From Eucalyptus grandis (Eukaryota > Streptophyta > Magnoliopsida > Myrtales > Myrtaceae), in contig NC_052617.1 of NCBI RefSeq assembly GCF_016545825.1, positions 8,700,600 to 8,764,599 of the forward strand: a stretch of 64,000 bases of DNA. The letters run 5' to 3'. A program made the position numbers and the translations under genes. The notes below the pieces were generated by a model. The model worked only from the letters and a program-made list of their open reading frames with translations, was not told the origin of the DNA and searched no databases. Every line of letters begins with the position of its first letter. Position 1 is the first letter of the stretch. Shown piece by piece: positions 48,455 to 61,059 of the stretch.

Positions 48455-48962
48455 CTATGTAGCACGAACACTCTCCGGAACCTTTCGTGTCATGTCCGAC
48501 ACTCCGACACGATCCGACATGTCCCAACACGCTCCGACACGCAGTCAACAAGTGTTGAAAAATCCGACACGTGGTCAACTCTCTCCGACACGCTCCAACA
48601 CACAAGTCCAGAATTCCGACATGCACATGGTCAATTTTAAAAATTTCTAATACTTGAGGGGTCAGAATATAAATATATACAAAATAAGTAATAAATGAAG
48701 TAATAAAATTGCTATAAATATAAACGCACGGGGTCAATTTTTTTTTTTTCAGTTTTTTTTTAGAATTTTTTTTTTAAAAAGTATTTTACTATGAAAGAAG
48801 TAATAAAAAATGCTATATATGATAAATAAATAAATTTAAAAATATCATTTCAGCATTTTTCTTTAAACAATGTTTTTTTCCTCTAAGTTTTGTGTATTAT
48901 TGTAACAAATTAAAATAATTAATGATATTATTTAATATTTTTCGTGTAAATTAATTATAGGC

Positions 48963-49011
<49 letters not shown>

Positions 49012-49145
49012 TATGTATTTATATATAAAAATATATTTAATATATAACGTGTCGAAACGTGTCGAAATTCTCTATTTTTAATAAATAACGTGTCGGCGTG
49101 TCATGTCGTGTCGTGTCGCGTGTCCGTGTCAATGCTACATAGACA
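48455..49145 (+). mobile_element. Repeat family 'GTGTCGG', copy 4, nested
   Basis: Ends are ctatgtagcacgaacac and, inverted, ctatgtagcattgacacg: matching termini with CTATGTAGCA exact. The body has 'tccgacacgctccaacac'-like words at one end and 'gtgtcgtgtcgcgtgtcc' at the other. It contains an (ATT)n array at 48963-49012. Confidence 0.7.
48963..49012. repeat. (ATT)n microsatellite
   Basis: About 16 ATT units inside repeat copy 4. The corresponding site in copy 1 (about 27180-27200) has only a short 'ttattatttatttatttg'. Confidence 0.95.
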
Positions 49146-49994
49146 CAGGTCAGAATGATTCAGCAGCCTTTGATAATAACCAGCATGCACGACACAATTG
49201 GACCCTCTCAAGAAGGCACATATTTCACCTCAATGCAAGTTGTGTCTATGAATGTTATGAATAATCCAACCCGGACCAAATAAAACATTCCCAAGAAGCT
49301 ACGAGTGAAAGTTATCATGGCATAGGCAATTTCATTGGCGGGGAGAGCATGGAACTGTTACTTTAATTTCCATAATAAGTTTTTATAAGCAAATTGAATA
49401 AAAACAAAACCCACTTATGGATATTTCTTGATTCTCAAGTTCATTATCGTCATCGGAGAAGATGAGTGGTTGTGAATAACTTAAAAACCGGCTCACGCCG
49501 AAATCGATGAGTTCTTGGTTGAGGATGCAAAATTGCATAATGTAGAGCATGCGCTTTGAAGTTTGCTGATTGGGAGGCTGCAAAACTGAAGCACGCAATT
49601 TGTAGTTTTGCAAAACTGCATAACTTCTCAAATATCTTTTCGTTTTCTTCTTTTCTTAAATTGTTCAAATTGTTTTGCAACTGTGCAAGCTTGTGCATCA
49701 GAAGTTTGATGCATTTGTCAAGGAGGTGAGCAAGATGAAAAAAAGAAAGAAAAGAAAAACAAAAAGGAAAAAAAAAAAAGTCTTTAGACAAAAATACCCC
49801 TAACTGCAAATAAGATTTGACTAGCTTTCAAGTTGAAATCCATATTTGAGACTAAATCAGTCACTTCGAGCCATTTCTTGATACAATATTCACTTTAAGT
49901 CTTTTTTTGAGAAAACGGTTCCACTTCAAGCCCTTAATTGAAATTTTCTTTCTTTTAAAAAAAAGGAGGAGACTTGAGAATCCAGCAAGGGCAT

Positions 49995-50655
49995 GCGCGA
50001 CCGAACGGCATCTACTCGGAAACCAAACCTGCCCACCTAGAAAACAAGTCTAGGAATTGGTTACCATTGAAATTGGTCTAAAACCGGTTCCCATTAAAAC
50101 TGGTTCGAGAACTAGCTCCTAAAATTTGGAACCGGTTGAACTGGTTTGATTCCCAATTCCTAGTGAATACCCATTCGAGAACTAGATCAGGATTGGCTCT
50201 CCTCATTTGTTGTTCCTTTTCCTCACTTGTTTCCCTCCCTTGCCGGCTCATGGTTGCACCATCCATCACCAGCTAACAACCGCATTGTCTATCACCTAAA
50301 ATTTTTGCTTTGCTTTATAATGTTTGTTTATAATAATTAGCCTCGTGGATTCTTAGTTTTTTGTTTAGTCAAAAAGTTCATATACTATTGATAACATGTG
50401 TTTAATGTTTCAATATATATTATTTTCTCGTACATTAATGTAAAATTCAAAACCGTATATGATATCAAGCAGTTACAAAATAGGTTCTAGTATAAATAAG
50501 GTTGACTTTAGAACTAGACTAGAAAAACAATGTAGTTCCAAAATGGGGTCAAGTGCAAACAGAGTTGAATATAGGGTCTAAAAAGGGGAACTGATTATGA
50601 TACCGTCAGGTACAGGGTCCAGATCAGGACCTATCCATCTTGGATCCAATCACCC
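49995..50655. mobile_element. Possible hAT-like insertion in block A right copy
   Basis: Extra sequence relative to 2190-2240 of the left copy, rich in 'aaccggttc' and 'gaactggttc' words and ending 'ccaatcacccctag', which inverted reads like a hAT terminus (TAGGGGTG). The left end and target duplication were not resolved. Confidence 0.35.
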
Positions 50656-51139
50656 CTAGTCGTTGCCACCCACCATCGCCAACAACAACCTTTGCTTGCA
50701 GCTAATGAAGATTGTCAACCACTAATCAGGGCTTGGCCACCCTCACCAACCATACCCCACCGATGAGGGATGCAAGCTCTAATAGCCTAGTTCCTCATGT
50801 CTATTTCTTTTTTCTTTCTTTCCTTCTTTTTCAATTAAACTTATTTTTTAAATTTGATTTAAATAAAATTTATATAAAAATCAAATTTGAACCAAAACAA
50901 TTTCCTTTACGTTTCATATTTTAACCAAGTCATTGCCACATGGAAGAAAGAAAAAATATTTAAAAAAGTCATCCATATTTTCTTTTAGTCAAGTTAGATG
51001 AAATTAGCTTAATGACTCGAGTGCATTAATTTAATAGATTTTAGGATTTCCAATACATTTGTCCCTCTTTTAAAAGACCAACAAACCTGCAATACTATAT
51101 TACCTCACAATTTTTCAGTGATATTTTCTTCAATTATTG

Positions 51140-51640
51140 TCATTGAATTAGATATCAAATTTCTATATAAATTGAATATGACAAGTGTAAACATAAATTC
51201 AGTCAAAACTATGAAATAAGAATCCAGTGGGAAGTTTGGCCAAATGCACTAGTGATTTTCTGTTTGCTACTTTAGTTCAATAAAATTTCAAAACCAACAT
51301 ACATAACTTATTGAAGATTATGTCTCATGTCTAATATGTCTTATAACAAGTTTCTCACAAGCAAAAGCAAAACTAAAAGAGCAGGAGTCACATCTTAGAG
51401 TTGAAGCCTTTTTTCGTTCTGGGAAAGGCTACGATTGGCTTCGGTCAGAAAAGAAGCCAGAACCAACACGACAAGCAAACGAAAATACCCGAGAGAAACC
51501 AGCATGAGCTCAAATCATGAGTGGCCAAGCAGCTTTTTGATTCCTTCTTTAAGTACAAGCACTTAACTTCATTCGCTCAAATCCCCCAAAAAAAACATAA
51601 GTAGCCTCATCTCTGTTCATTTACAATGAAACTACCTTTA
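51140..51640. other. Unique spacer between block A and the CNOT9 3' flank
   Basis: This occupies the place where block B sits in the 29.7-31.1-kb region. No gene is seen. The last part may hold the CNOT9 polyadenylation region. Confidence 0.5.
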
Positions 51641-51810
51641 GAAAAGCCCAAAGAACTCCCAAAGCTTGTAGCTTACCCTATCCGGGACAAAGCTAAAATC
51701 TAAAAAGGAGCTGAATGCAGATGATAAATCATTCCTATACTTGATGTTACTGGACCAAGCGTCTGAATGCTAAACTTCTGTAAAAATGTGCACCACTTAA
51801 CTTTTTTAGT

Positions 51811-54800
51811 TCACAGCATGTGATCGAAACCTCCGCCAGCCTGAAGCCCGGGCACACGGTTCACAGCTACAATATTAAGTAATTGTTGAAGCCACCGCCT
51901 AGTTGTTGGATCTTCCTGCAGCAAGATAACCATGAGATACATTGGAATATGCCTTCGACTAACAAATAAGATGAAAATAAGGATGTCACAGCAGTTCATC
52001 AGTTGGTCTACAAACAGGTAACAATAACAAACATTGTAAAAATACAGCATCTTCAAAGGCAACGGCACTGGTTAAGCACTTAGCAGCTGACACCACAATA
52101 CAAACTTCCATCAATGCGCATATATAGAAAGGTATCTTAAGATATGCAATTGGCGAAACGGAGACCAACAGTAATCAGGCCATGAAACCAAAATAATTAA
52201 AAACGCATACAAGCTAACATAGAGGACATCCAAATGGGGTAACACTAGCTTCTGGAGTTCACTTAATGAAGAAAAAACTGACTGATGTACGAATTATTTT
52301 CCCATTCTTCGGAAGAAAAAGTGGACATGGCTAAAAGCACTTACACGAAGACAAGAATTAAATGTGCCATCCCTTAACATTTCGGGAAGGCAACCTCTCA
52401 ATGCATCGCAAGCCCTGAAAAGGAACAGAAAGACATTTTCTGTCAACCAAACAAATACTTAAGCCATTAGACGATAACTACTTAAAGATGAATGCCCCAA
52501 ATAGACAACCTTGGATTATCTGCTAAACGCAAATAACAACGAATAATGTGCTTCAGCAGCCGCGATGAAGGTTGTTCAGCAAGTGCTCCAACCATGTGAT
52601 TCAAAACCCGGCCTACGGCATAGAACCGCTCTGCCGTTGTGCAAATATAGTCCAAGCCCAAGTCATCCAACAAAATCTTCTGAACAATAAATGTTGCCAC
52701 CTGCAGGAACAGAAAATAAACATTATAGCTTTGCAATCTCCTTTCAGGAGAAAAATCAAATGATGAAGTTCATGACAACTTCAGACAAGTACCTTCTTTT
52801 ATCGGCAAAGTAACACGAAAATTCAAATCAGATAGACAAACTATGTTGTCACTCTATGGTATTACAGTTCAAGAAGTTTCTCAGATAACAAAATCATTTG
52901 AGCAACAAACCAGAATTTCCAGACACATTCCTTAAGCAGACACCAACTCGACGATGGTGACAAAATCCATTCAAGTAATCTTATATACCAGATGCTTAAG
53001 TTCAGCATAAAGAGGTATTAAGGGCATTCGCAATGCATGAGGATATCATTTCAAGATCTAAATCAACTGATACAAGCTTCATCATATAACCCTAGCTCAC
53101 AGGAATCAAACTCAATCAAAGGAGGACACTACTATAAAATCAAGCGAGTCTAATAATGCCCAAGACTTGTTCCTATGCTTTCAATGGGGAAGGCACTTAT
53201 GGACTTTTTATCTACAAAAAGAACTCTTCTTTTATGTTGCGCAAAAAGTAGAGCAACTGGGTGACCAATTATTGCTGAACTTATCGCACCAAGCAGAAAA
53301 AAAGGCCATGACCCTGATGTAATTCAAAAATCGGAATAAAATTCTAAAGTAAGACAGCTTATGGATTGAAATACTGCTTTATGTAAACATATATCCAATT
53401 AGAAAAGAAGAAACTTAACCGTCTTTGACAATTCACTGCCCATCTCCATAGTTCGAAGGCACAGTGGTATAATTTCTGTCGAGAGAAGAAAACTAATAAC
53501 TTCAGTGTCATCAACCTGTTAAAAGAAAATTTACAATTAAATAAGTTCTCGGACATCCAGTGAAATGGAAAGAATTTCAGAGTTATAGCTTACAAGGTAT
53601 TAGTGGTCAAAGTCAAGGATCAAGTATATAATTACATGCATATGCACAAATGCAAAGTCAATGTACTGAGATATGAAAGTGATAGTATGTTGGTCCGAAT
53701 CAAGTACCTTAACCAGGGCACCGATGACACCAAGACTAGTCAGTCTCAAATACTCAAATGGCCTCGTCTTGCTCCCCGTATTGAGGAAAGGATACAAGTA
53801 TAGAGGTATATGGGCTAGAAGATGCAATAAGAAAAGTATCAATTGAAAGGAATTTTTATTTGTAAGAAGTACAATAAAACAAGCTTCATGACTTTAAACT
53901 GAAAGAAAGAAACAACATTATAATAATATGCCATCAATCACAGACAAAGCAATTTATAGGAACTTGATGATAAGGTAATTATTGTCAAAATGACAAGTTA
54001 TTAGGATCAACCATATCATAACAAATGTTCAATCCCTGCTGATGGAAGCCATGTCACATGACACCATCAAAGTTCCTCAAGGCTATCATCTTTTATAGAT
54101 TTTAACGTTTTCATCAAGTAACCGTTTACTGCAACCAAATTTCCAGCTACACGTTTTGACACAGTCATCGAAGTGATTATTAAAGCAACTTCCTAGCTTG
54201 TTTGTATTCTATATCCAATGATAGGTGGAAACATGGTTCTGGTCAAGGTATAGATCCTAAACCACATCTGATTGTAAACTCTAAGAATCACATTTGAACT
54301 TGAGACTTTCTATAAATCCATAATTTAGTTAATCCTGATAATCATACAACTATTACGGTGGGATAAAAATCGTTCTCCAAAACTTGTATGCTTCAGAGAT
54401 AATTTTAGGTGATTTCTGATAATGAAACTTCACAAGAGAAAAAATTTATGCTTTATTAAACAATGTTTCAATGAAGATAGCCTTTTAAGATGATCTAGAA
54501 TATTACCTTTGAGGAACAACATTCTTGTGTCAGGGTGAGAGGCTACACACTGTACAGCATAAAAGACAGAATTCATCATTATCAGTGTTGGGGTAGACAA
54601 AGGAAGAATAGACAGAAATTGCATGAAAACACTCAAAAGAAAAGCTAAATGGCTTCACAAAATGCATATGCACTTTCTTCTATAAAATCCTTACAAGTCT
54701 CACAATAGAAATGTAAGGCAAAATTACCAAAAGAAAGAGGACCTAAAGTCATAAGCAAAAACAACATTCTGAGCAATAGTTGCCATATCATCACTGACTA

Positions 54801-56516
54801 GGACTGAGGACAATGTTATAAATAGAAGAGAAAACATTGGTATAAATTCTTCAATGAACTCCGACAAACTTCTATTGAAATGTTGGAGTGAGGGCTGAGG
54901 ACTTTAAAAAATGATGACCCACCCACATGATGGTAAAGTCGCATGAAGATTCAATAACCAAAAGAGTATATGAAATTTACCTGAAGAAGGGCAAGAGCGT
55001 TGCAGACTCGATTTGATTGTGCGGGAGTTAAATTTGGTGGCGATAGGACAGGGTATATGAAGATTATCTCCTGAATGGATGACAAATTAAGCATAAGCAC
55101 ATGAAAAAAATGTAAAAATAAGCAATGGTAGATCATAACAGCAATAAGGGAAGCCTATTAAACACACAAAATGAAGTGCAGAAGTTCCTCATATTGAGAT
55201 GAACAAAAATATAATATTCACCAAAGGAAGGAGTCTGACATCTTCTACTGATAGGGCGCTCAGGTAAATGACAAGGACAATATTAAAAGATCGAGATCTT
55301 GAAATACAAGATATGCACAAGATACAAATTGTCCTAAGGCTTCATGTTTTGCATAAAACCCAAGGCGTACCTGCAAAAGTGCTGCAATGGTACCAACGGA
55401 GTTCCAAAGCAGGGGAGCCAAATCTTGAAAGAGTTCTCTTTTCTACAAAACGTAACAATAAACAAAGATGTGTCAGTCATACCTGCATGAGTGCAGCAAT
55501 AACAATATGCACAAACTAAAACAACCAAAAAGTAGCCAGTTCTCGAAACCAGTTCATTGTTCAATGAAATGAAACCAAACGCTGACAGACACGCATAATA
55601 CATCAATTCAATTGTAGGAAGGCAATTCAAAGTGCTCTGCTTTTTAAACAATAATAAGGAAACCACCAGCGCTACTACTACCTTGAAGAGTGTTCTCGCT
55701 AAGTTGGATCAGCTGCAAGAATTCTCTCATGTCATTGCACCTACTTCACACCATGTCTTTGCCAGGCCCACATACTCGTGATCATCCTCCATACATTTGT
55801 TCCATTAGTCTTTTGACATGTTACCCTAGTCTACTATTAATTCGAAGTCTCATTATAACCTTGTTGTATCTTATATTTTATGGAAAAAAAGAAAGCAGAG
55901 TCCCTGCTTCTTTGGTGTGACCAGCGAGTTGTGGAGAGCATAGCACAAAGAGCTCCATTTCACCATTTCTGACCTATTCCAATAGCATTAAACAAAATGC
56001 AATAGCAACAGAACGAGCCCCATGCAAGTCTAAGGACCTCAACTTGGATTTTTACCACACTAAATCAGCCCAAAATTTACCGACCCACCTCAGATAAAAT
56101 CACCGTCGTTCAAAGCAAATTCAGAATTCACACCAAAACCCTAACTCATTATACCATTTCACGAGGATATCTGTTAAAAATCGCTCCTTTCCCGCACACA
56201 CACGCACTCCAGCAATATCAAATGACCCACTAAGAAAAAACCACTATCCAAACGACATGGCGCGACACGGATATGGAAAACAAAGCAATCCAATAGACTT
56301 GATAAGCAGCCCCTTCGTCTAGTTTACCTTGGAGAGCTCGAGCAGCGCGTTTTCTCTGAGATCGGGGTTACAGAGGTCGAGGACCAGCTGCTCCGCCGAC
56401 GCCATTTTCCGGTCCTTGCTCGCCGGAGGGCCGGCGGCGCCCGGGGCCGTCGCGCCCGGCCCGGCCCCGAACGGCGCGTTCATGGACAGCGATTGGGGCA
56501 GATTCGGCATGGACAT
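51811..56516 (-). CDS. CNOT9: CCR4-NOT complex subunit 9 (CNOT9/RCD1/CAF40)
   Basis: Nine exons join in frame to 963 bp, 320 residues plus stop: 56328-56516, 55371-55442, 54981-55070, 54507-54549, 53708-53814, 53420-53515, 52510-52700, 52345-52414 and 51811-51915, all with GT-AG introns. The N-terminus is a low-complexity Pro/Gly/Ala lead ([20 protein letters not shown]), then the conserved armadillo-repeat core: [110 protein letters not shown] and [17 protein letters not shown]9 is the peptide-binding subunit of the CCR4-NOT deadenylase complex, which shortens mRNA poly(A) tails in the cytoplasm. A broken partial copy lies at 31262-33986. Confidence 0.96.
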
Positions 56517-56529
56517 CTTGCTGCGTTAG

Positions 56530-57790
56530 CAGACAGGATTTCCCGATAGTACGATGTTCGCGAAATTGGATCGAAAATTGGGGGAATTATAGAGGAGTGA
56601 CAACCTGCAATGAAACGACGTGTCGTTTCCACGGGGCAGTCGGTTGGCAAAGTGTCACAAAAATTCATTCAGTTAAAATGATGCTCAAATGATCTAATCC
56701 TTCGCTTAATTAAAGCGTACAAGCTTTGGTAAGTACAGCATTTGTACTTTGAACATTAGTACACTCCAATCGTATTGTAAAATACTCGAACATGTGTCAT
56801 CCACTTCAACTTTTAAATATTTTGATAAGTTCTTACTTTTTACTTTTTAGTTAATTTAAGCTTTGCTATTGATGCATTTTGACTTTTATATATCCTGAAC
56901 CACCGACGCGTATATTCACATAATATTTCATTCTCATAATGCAATTTTCACTTTACATATTTACTTTCCATAAAAACACATCTTATTTAAATATTTGTTT
57001 AAAATTTTCTTCCAACTTCACAATAACTAATGGAAATTACCAACACAGTCCAATTATTAGAGAATTATCTGTTTAGGGAATCATGGATATACATGGTCCG
57101 ACTAGATCAAAATGAGGTGAAATGATAATGTACACGGTTCAATTATAAAACGTCTAAAGAATAGATCCACAAATGCGCGAGTCATAATAAAGGAGGAGGC
57201 ACGCATGCAATGATACTACGTGCCGTTTTCCATGGCGGGCAGTTTCGGAATTTCACTTCACCGGCAGGGTGCCAAAACTACCACTTCACTTCTCATTTCT
57301 CATGTAATTTGTGACAATACTCGTGCTTGGCAAGTTTTCTGAGCTATTGGAGAAATATACTCAAGTCTTCTGTATTATACAGTGCCTTCTGGTCCTCATG
57401 GATCACCGTCTTAATTGCCTCTGCATTGTAATCATCATCATCACGATCCTAATCTGTGTAGCTCCTCTATTCTATACAGAGCAAGTTAAGAAAGCATCAC
57501 CAAGATGCTTTCCATCAGGAAAAAATCCCTATCGAATTCTAGAAACAGCAACTATCCTGAGGAAATTCCATGAATGCACACTCTTTCTCGGGCTTGAAGC
57601 TTGATTTTCTTTTGCTTTAAGTTTTGCAGCAATGACTACAGAATCCATGGATACAAAGGCCTAGCCATTGTAGACATCCGATCAATCAAATAATAGACAC
57701 TTAATTGACTGACTGCAAGATACCTTAATCAACAGATTACAAGGTTACATGCACGGACCAATGCCATTTCACTCATGCATCAGGTAAAGA
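56530..57790. other. Spacer between CNOT9 and the PLP-homeostasis gene
   Basis: Contains the CNOT9 promoter side (no TATA box evident; 56390-56470 within exon 1 is GC-rich). A 68-residue plus-strand ORF starting ATG near 57399, with a hydrophobic stretch (CIVIIIITILICVAPLFY), is the only candidate coding sequence and matches no family I know. Confidence 0.4.
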
Positions 57791-57795
57791 GCACG

Positions 57796-60700
57796 CTAAT
57801 TCGCTCGCTTCTTCGAATAATCCCTGGGGCCAAATATGGTGGAACCAATTCTCACATTTGTGCTCCCCATCTCAATCTGCATAAATCAGGAAGTGGATCT
57901 AATTGCTCGCATGACATTCATCAACTTATCCTGAAACATGGGCTGCATGCTCATGGATATGACATGAACGGAAAGAGAAGATTTGACACGATCTTGTTCA
58001 GTGAGACAAAGAAATACTGATTAATTCTCCATCATTGATCCATACATGCACAACGAGGAGATTTGTGTTCCGAACTCAAACTATTGCGGAGGAAAGCACA
58101 TCCCGAGAGTCACATGAGATATATGAAGTTTCCTAAATGGTTCATGCCATTTCAATAGAACATTCACCAGGAATACTTCTTGAGGATCTCAAACTGGACA
58201 TGCCAATAAATAATAAGTAGTGAGTATATGTCACTTACCGCTTGCTCGAAGTCACCGGACATGCCCATTGACAACTCACAGTGCTCCTCCTTGATTCCTA
58301 GTGCCTTGCAAACCTCAGTTCTGCAGTTTGAAAGTGCCTGTTGATATACAGCATGAACAATAAAAAATTAGCATGCAGAGGCAACAAGCTGAACCTGAAT
58401 AAGCTGAGCCAGATGAAGGTAGACAAAACCTAAAAAGTTAGGCTTCCATTCTTCAGACTTCACAATGGACAAGATGGTTCATTTTCATTCCTCGACATTG
58501 AGAAAAAAACATCACCTTGAAATTCGCTGGAGTTGATGTATAGTCTGGCATCCCTATTGTCATCAAGCCAGAAAATTCCAAGTTGGGGCACCGTGATTTG
58601 ACATATTTCACAAGCTCCAAACAATTTGCAGGCTCCACACCAGATTTAGCTTCAACATTGTCATAAGGACTAGTCAGTCAATAAAGCATATCATTTATCT
58701 AAAGAAAAGGTCCACAATGGCTAACCAGAAGATACTGATGCTATGTTCACTTGTTCCTTCCGGGATAAAAAGAAATCCTCTATCAGTTCCAGTCCAACCA
58801 TAATTTCGAAATTCATACACTTTGGCATTCCATTTACCCCTCTTAGAAAAGAAGAGAAAAAAACAAGTCTCTTGTTCTAACCATCTACTATAATACCCAA
58901 AATTCTTTATGAAAACTTCAGTAAGCTGCAGGGGAGAGATTCTAACCCCATGAAACGTGGGCAGCATGAAACGAACTAGATGGGAACATAAATTGGTTAA
59001 AGGCCCTCCATGACAGGAGATACAAGGAAGAAAAAAGATGAATTGTAACTGAAAAGTGTAGCATAAAGAAAAACCTTTTTGAACCTTTTTCATTATCAAT
59101 ATTGAATGTTTAAAGAAAAAGAAGAAGTATAACTAAAGAGCATCAAGTTTAATCCACTTAAAAGCCTGAAAAGACAAAATTTAACTCTACATCAGAGGAA
59201 GCATAAGAGCTAAGGAAACAAGAGAGCAGCTACAATCATTTTGCACACACTAACGACTATGCTTAAAATAACATGCCCAATGAATAAATACTAAGCATGT
59301 GGATTAGAAATCAGCACTTGAAAGTGTCACAAGCAATTACTTTAGCTACAGCTAATCCCCCAATGAGAGATTGCTTCACTAATCTAGCAGGTAAATCTGC
59401 TTACTCACATACTTCTCCACTGGTGTTCACTTGGACCAAGACCTTCAATGGATTTCTTCCGAGGCTTGAAACTGCACGATCAAGATGGTTAGCAATCTGC
59501 AAAATAGGAAATAGTCAGCGATCATTTTTATCCAGAAAGCTTCCCATAACTCCTCGAGATTTTTCAATTTTGCCAAGGTCATGAAACTTTGTTATAAAGT
59601 TGAGTAACTCCAAAAGCACAGATGGTGAATTGATAGGAATTTGTAGCCTTAAAAATTGACAAGGAGAACAATATGTAAGCATAAGTCTGAACGCTACGTA
59701 AGATATTGGTAAGCCATGTTATCCCTCGCTATAAACAGTTCCAAATTCAAATTAAAGCTAAAAAACAATTTTCTAACGTCTAGCTACTAATGGCTATGGA
59801 ACTGCAAGAGCTCCTACTTTCTAAAGTCAAATCGAAGTCCTTACTTTCTCGTTGTCCACACCCTCAACCATCGCCAAATTTGGAACTGCAGCTGAATGTA
59901 CAGATAAAAATATCATGTGTCAAATTGTGGTAAAGACAGACGAACTAATTTTAGAGCAAAGTTGTGCAAATTTAAAAGGGAGACCTTGTCAGCAATCGCC
60001 ATATCATTTCCGTGCCCATAAGCAACAATTGTGATGGCTCACAAAGAAAAGTTTCACAGAAATCTCAAAGCAAATCCATGACCCACAGTTTTGGTGCTAT
60101 TCAAAGCGTCCCATAGCCATGATCAAACTATTACTATAGACAGAAACACACTGCAGATAATTTACATCACGCACTCTATTCAAATGCAGATATGAAAAAA
60201 TGTGCAAAAAGCTTGATATTTTTACTCTAAAGCACAAGTGATCTATTGTTTCCATCAATAGGCAACAAATGTGTCCTAAGAGAGTAAAATTCTTTCTTCT
60301 AACTTTTAAAAAGAACAATGATAAGGAACAACGGTTCATACAGAGAAGCATTTTGGCTTTGTTGCTCTGCAAATGCCCCACGAAATGCCACTCGATGTCC
60401 TCGGGCAACTGCACAAGGAGGCACAAGCAATTCAGATTCAAAGCACAACCCCACGTTTCCCCCTCTAATCAATCTAACTGCACCTCCTCAACACCCATGA
60501 GTCGAATCTAACGAACCCATCAAGAGCTCTAATCAACCTCACGAACCCAGATCGCAATTTCAACAAATTCTTCGAGCAAACACACAATCAGACACTGATT
60601 CAGACACACGAACGCGCAGAGAAACTGGTCAACAGGTCACAATCACAACCCCACCAAAAAGCTCCGAACGGAAACACCATCAAGAACTGATCGGACCGCG

Positions 60701-60945
60701 TGAATGGTCGGAGGGAGAGAGACCTGCGGAGCTTTCTCGACGAACTCCTGGGCGTAATTCTCGCCGAAGCGGCGGTGGCCCGCGTCGTAGACGTCGCGGA
60801 TCAGAGAGACCGGCTTGGTTTTCGAGACGGCCACGACGCGCACGTTCTCGGCACGCGCGCCGGACCGCTCGGCCGCCTGGCGGACTCGGACCATGACGGA
60901 GCGGAGCGCCGCGACGGCGAAGCTTTCCACGGCGGGAGCAGCCAT
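57796..60945 (-). CDS. PLP-homeostasis protein, YggS/PLPBP (PROSC) family
   Basis: Seven exons join in frame to 738 bp, 245 residues: 60724-60945, 60342-60408, 59845-59891, 59409-59496, 58516-58649, 58239-58337 and 57796-57876. The product has the family's single TIM-barrel layout: [20 protein letters not shown] with the PLP-binding lysine at about residue 42, then [102 protein letters not shown] and [13 protein letters not shown]. The family binds pyridoxal phosphate without known catalysis and keeps vitamin B6 and amino-acid pools balanced. The exon-4 donor was placed at GTAT|GTGAGT, which restores the conserved GEVSKSG; an earlier GT would break the frame. No transit peptide is obvious, so a cytosolic location is likely. 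Confidence 0.95.
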
Positions 60946-61059
60946 GAAACGCGACGGTTCTCGGTGGTTGCAAACCGCCCGGGGTCGTGTCCCGCTCCCC
61001 CCCTTATGCCGTTGGTTGCTTGCTTCAATCGAGATTTCCGGTTTTCTGGGGGATAGAGT

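Larger units (their letters stand above)
47605..49948. mobile_element. Element with about 180-bp terminal inverted repeats
   Basis: The left end starts ggaaaatttcaattaatggc and the right end, inverted, reads gaaaatttcaattaagggct. The arms run to about 47784 and from about 49770 and share 'gtctttagacaaaaatacccc'. The length of the arms and the GGAAAATTT-type end suggest a Mutator-like non-autonomous element. The left flank is a T-run, which hides any target duplication. No transposase ORF is seen. A GTGTCGG-family repeat (48455-49145) is nested inside. The empty site is the left copy of block A near 2150. Confidence 0.7.
45730..51130 (+). repeat. Duplicated non-coding block A, right copy (interrupted)
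   Basis: 45730-47595 matches 240-2150, and 49950-51130 matches 2150-2690, apart from an extra stretch at about 49995-50655. Between them sits a 2.3-kb inverted-repeat element. Block B, which follows block A in the left copy, is absent here: at 51130 the sequence passes to about 500 bp of unique DNA and then the CNOT9 3' flank. Confidence 0.75.

Noticed and set aside
59401..59415. Donor GAA|GTATGTG for exon 4 of the PLP-homeostasis gene
   Set aside because: It would put exon 5 out of frame; GTAT|GTGAGT restores the conserved GEVSKSG sequence.
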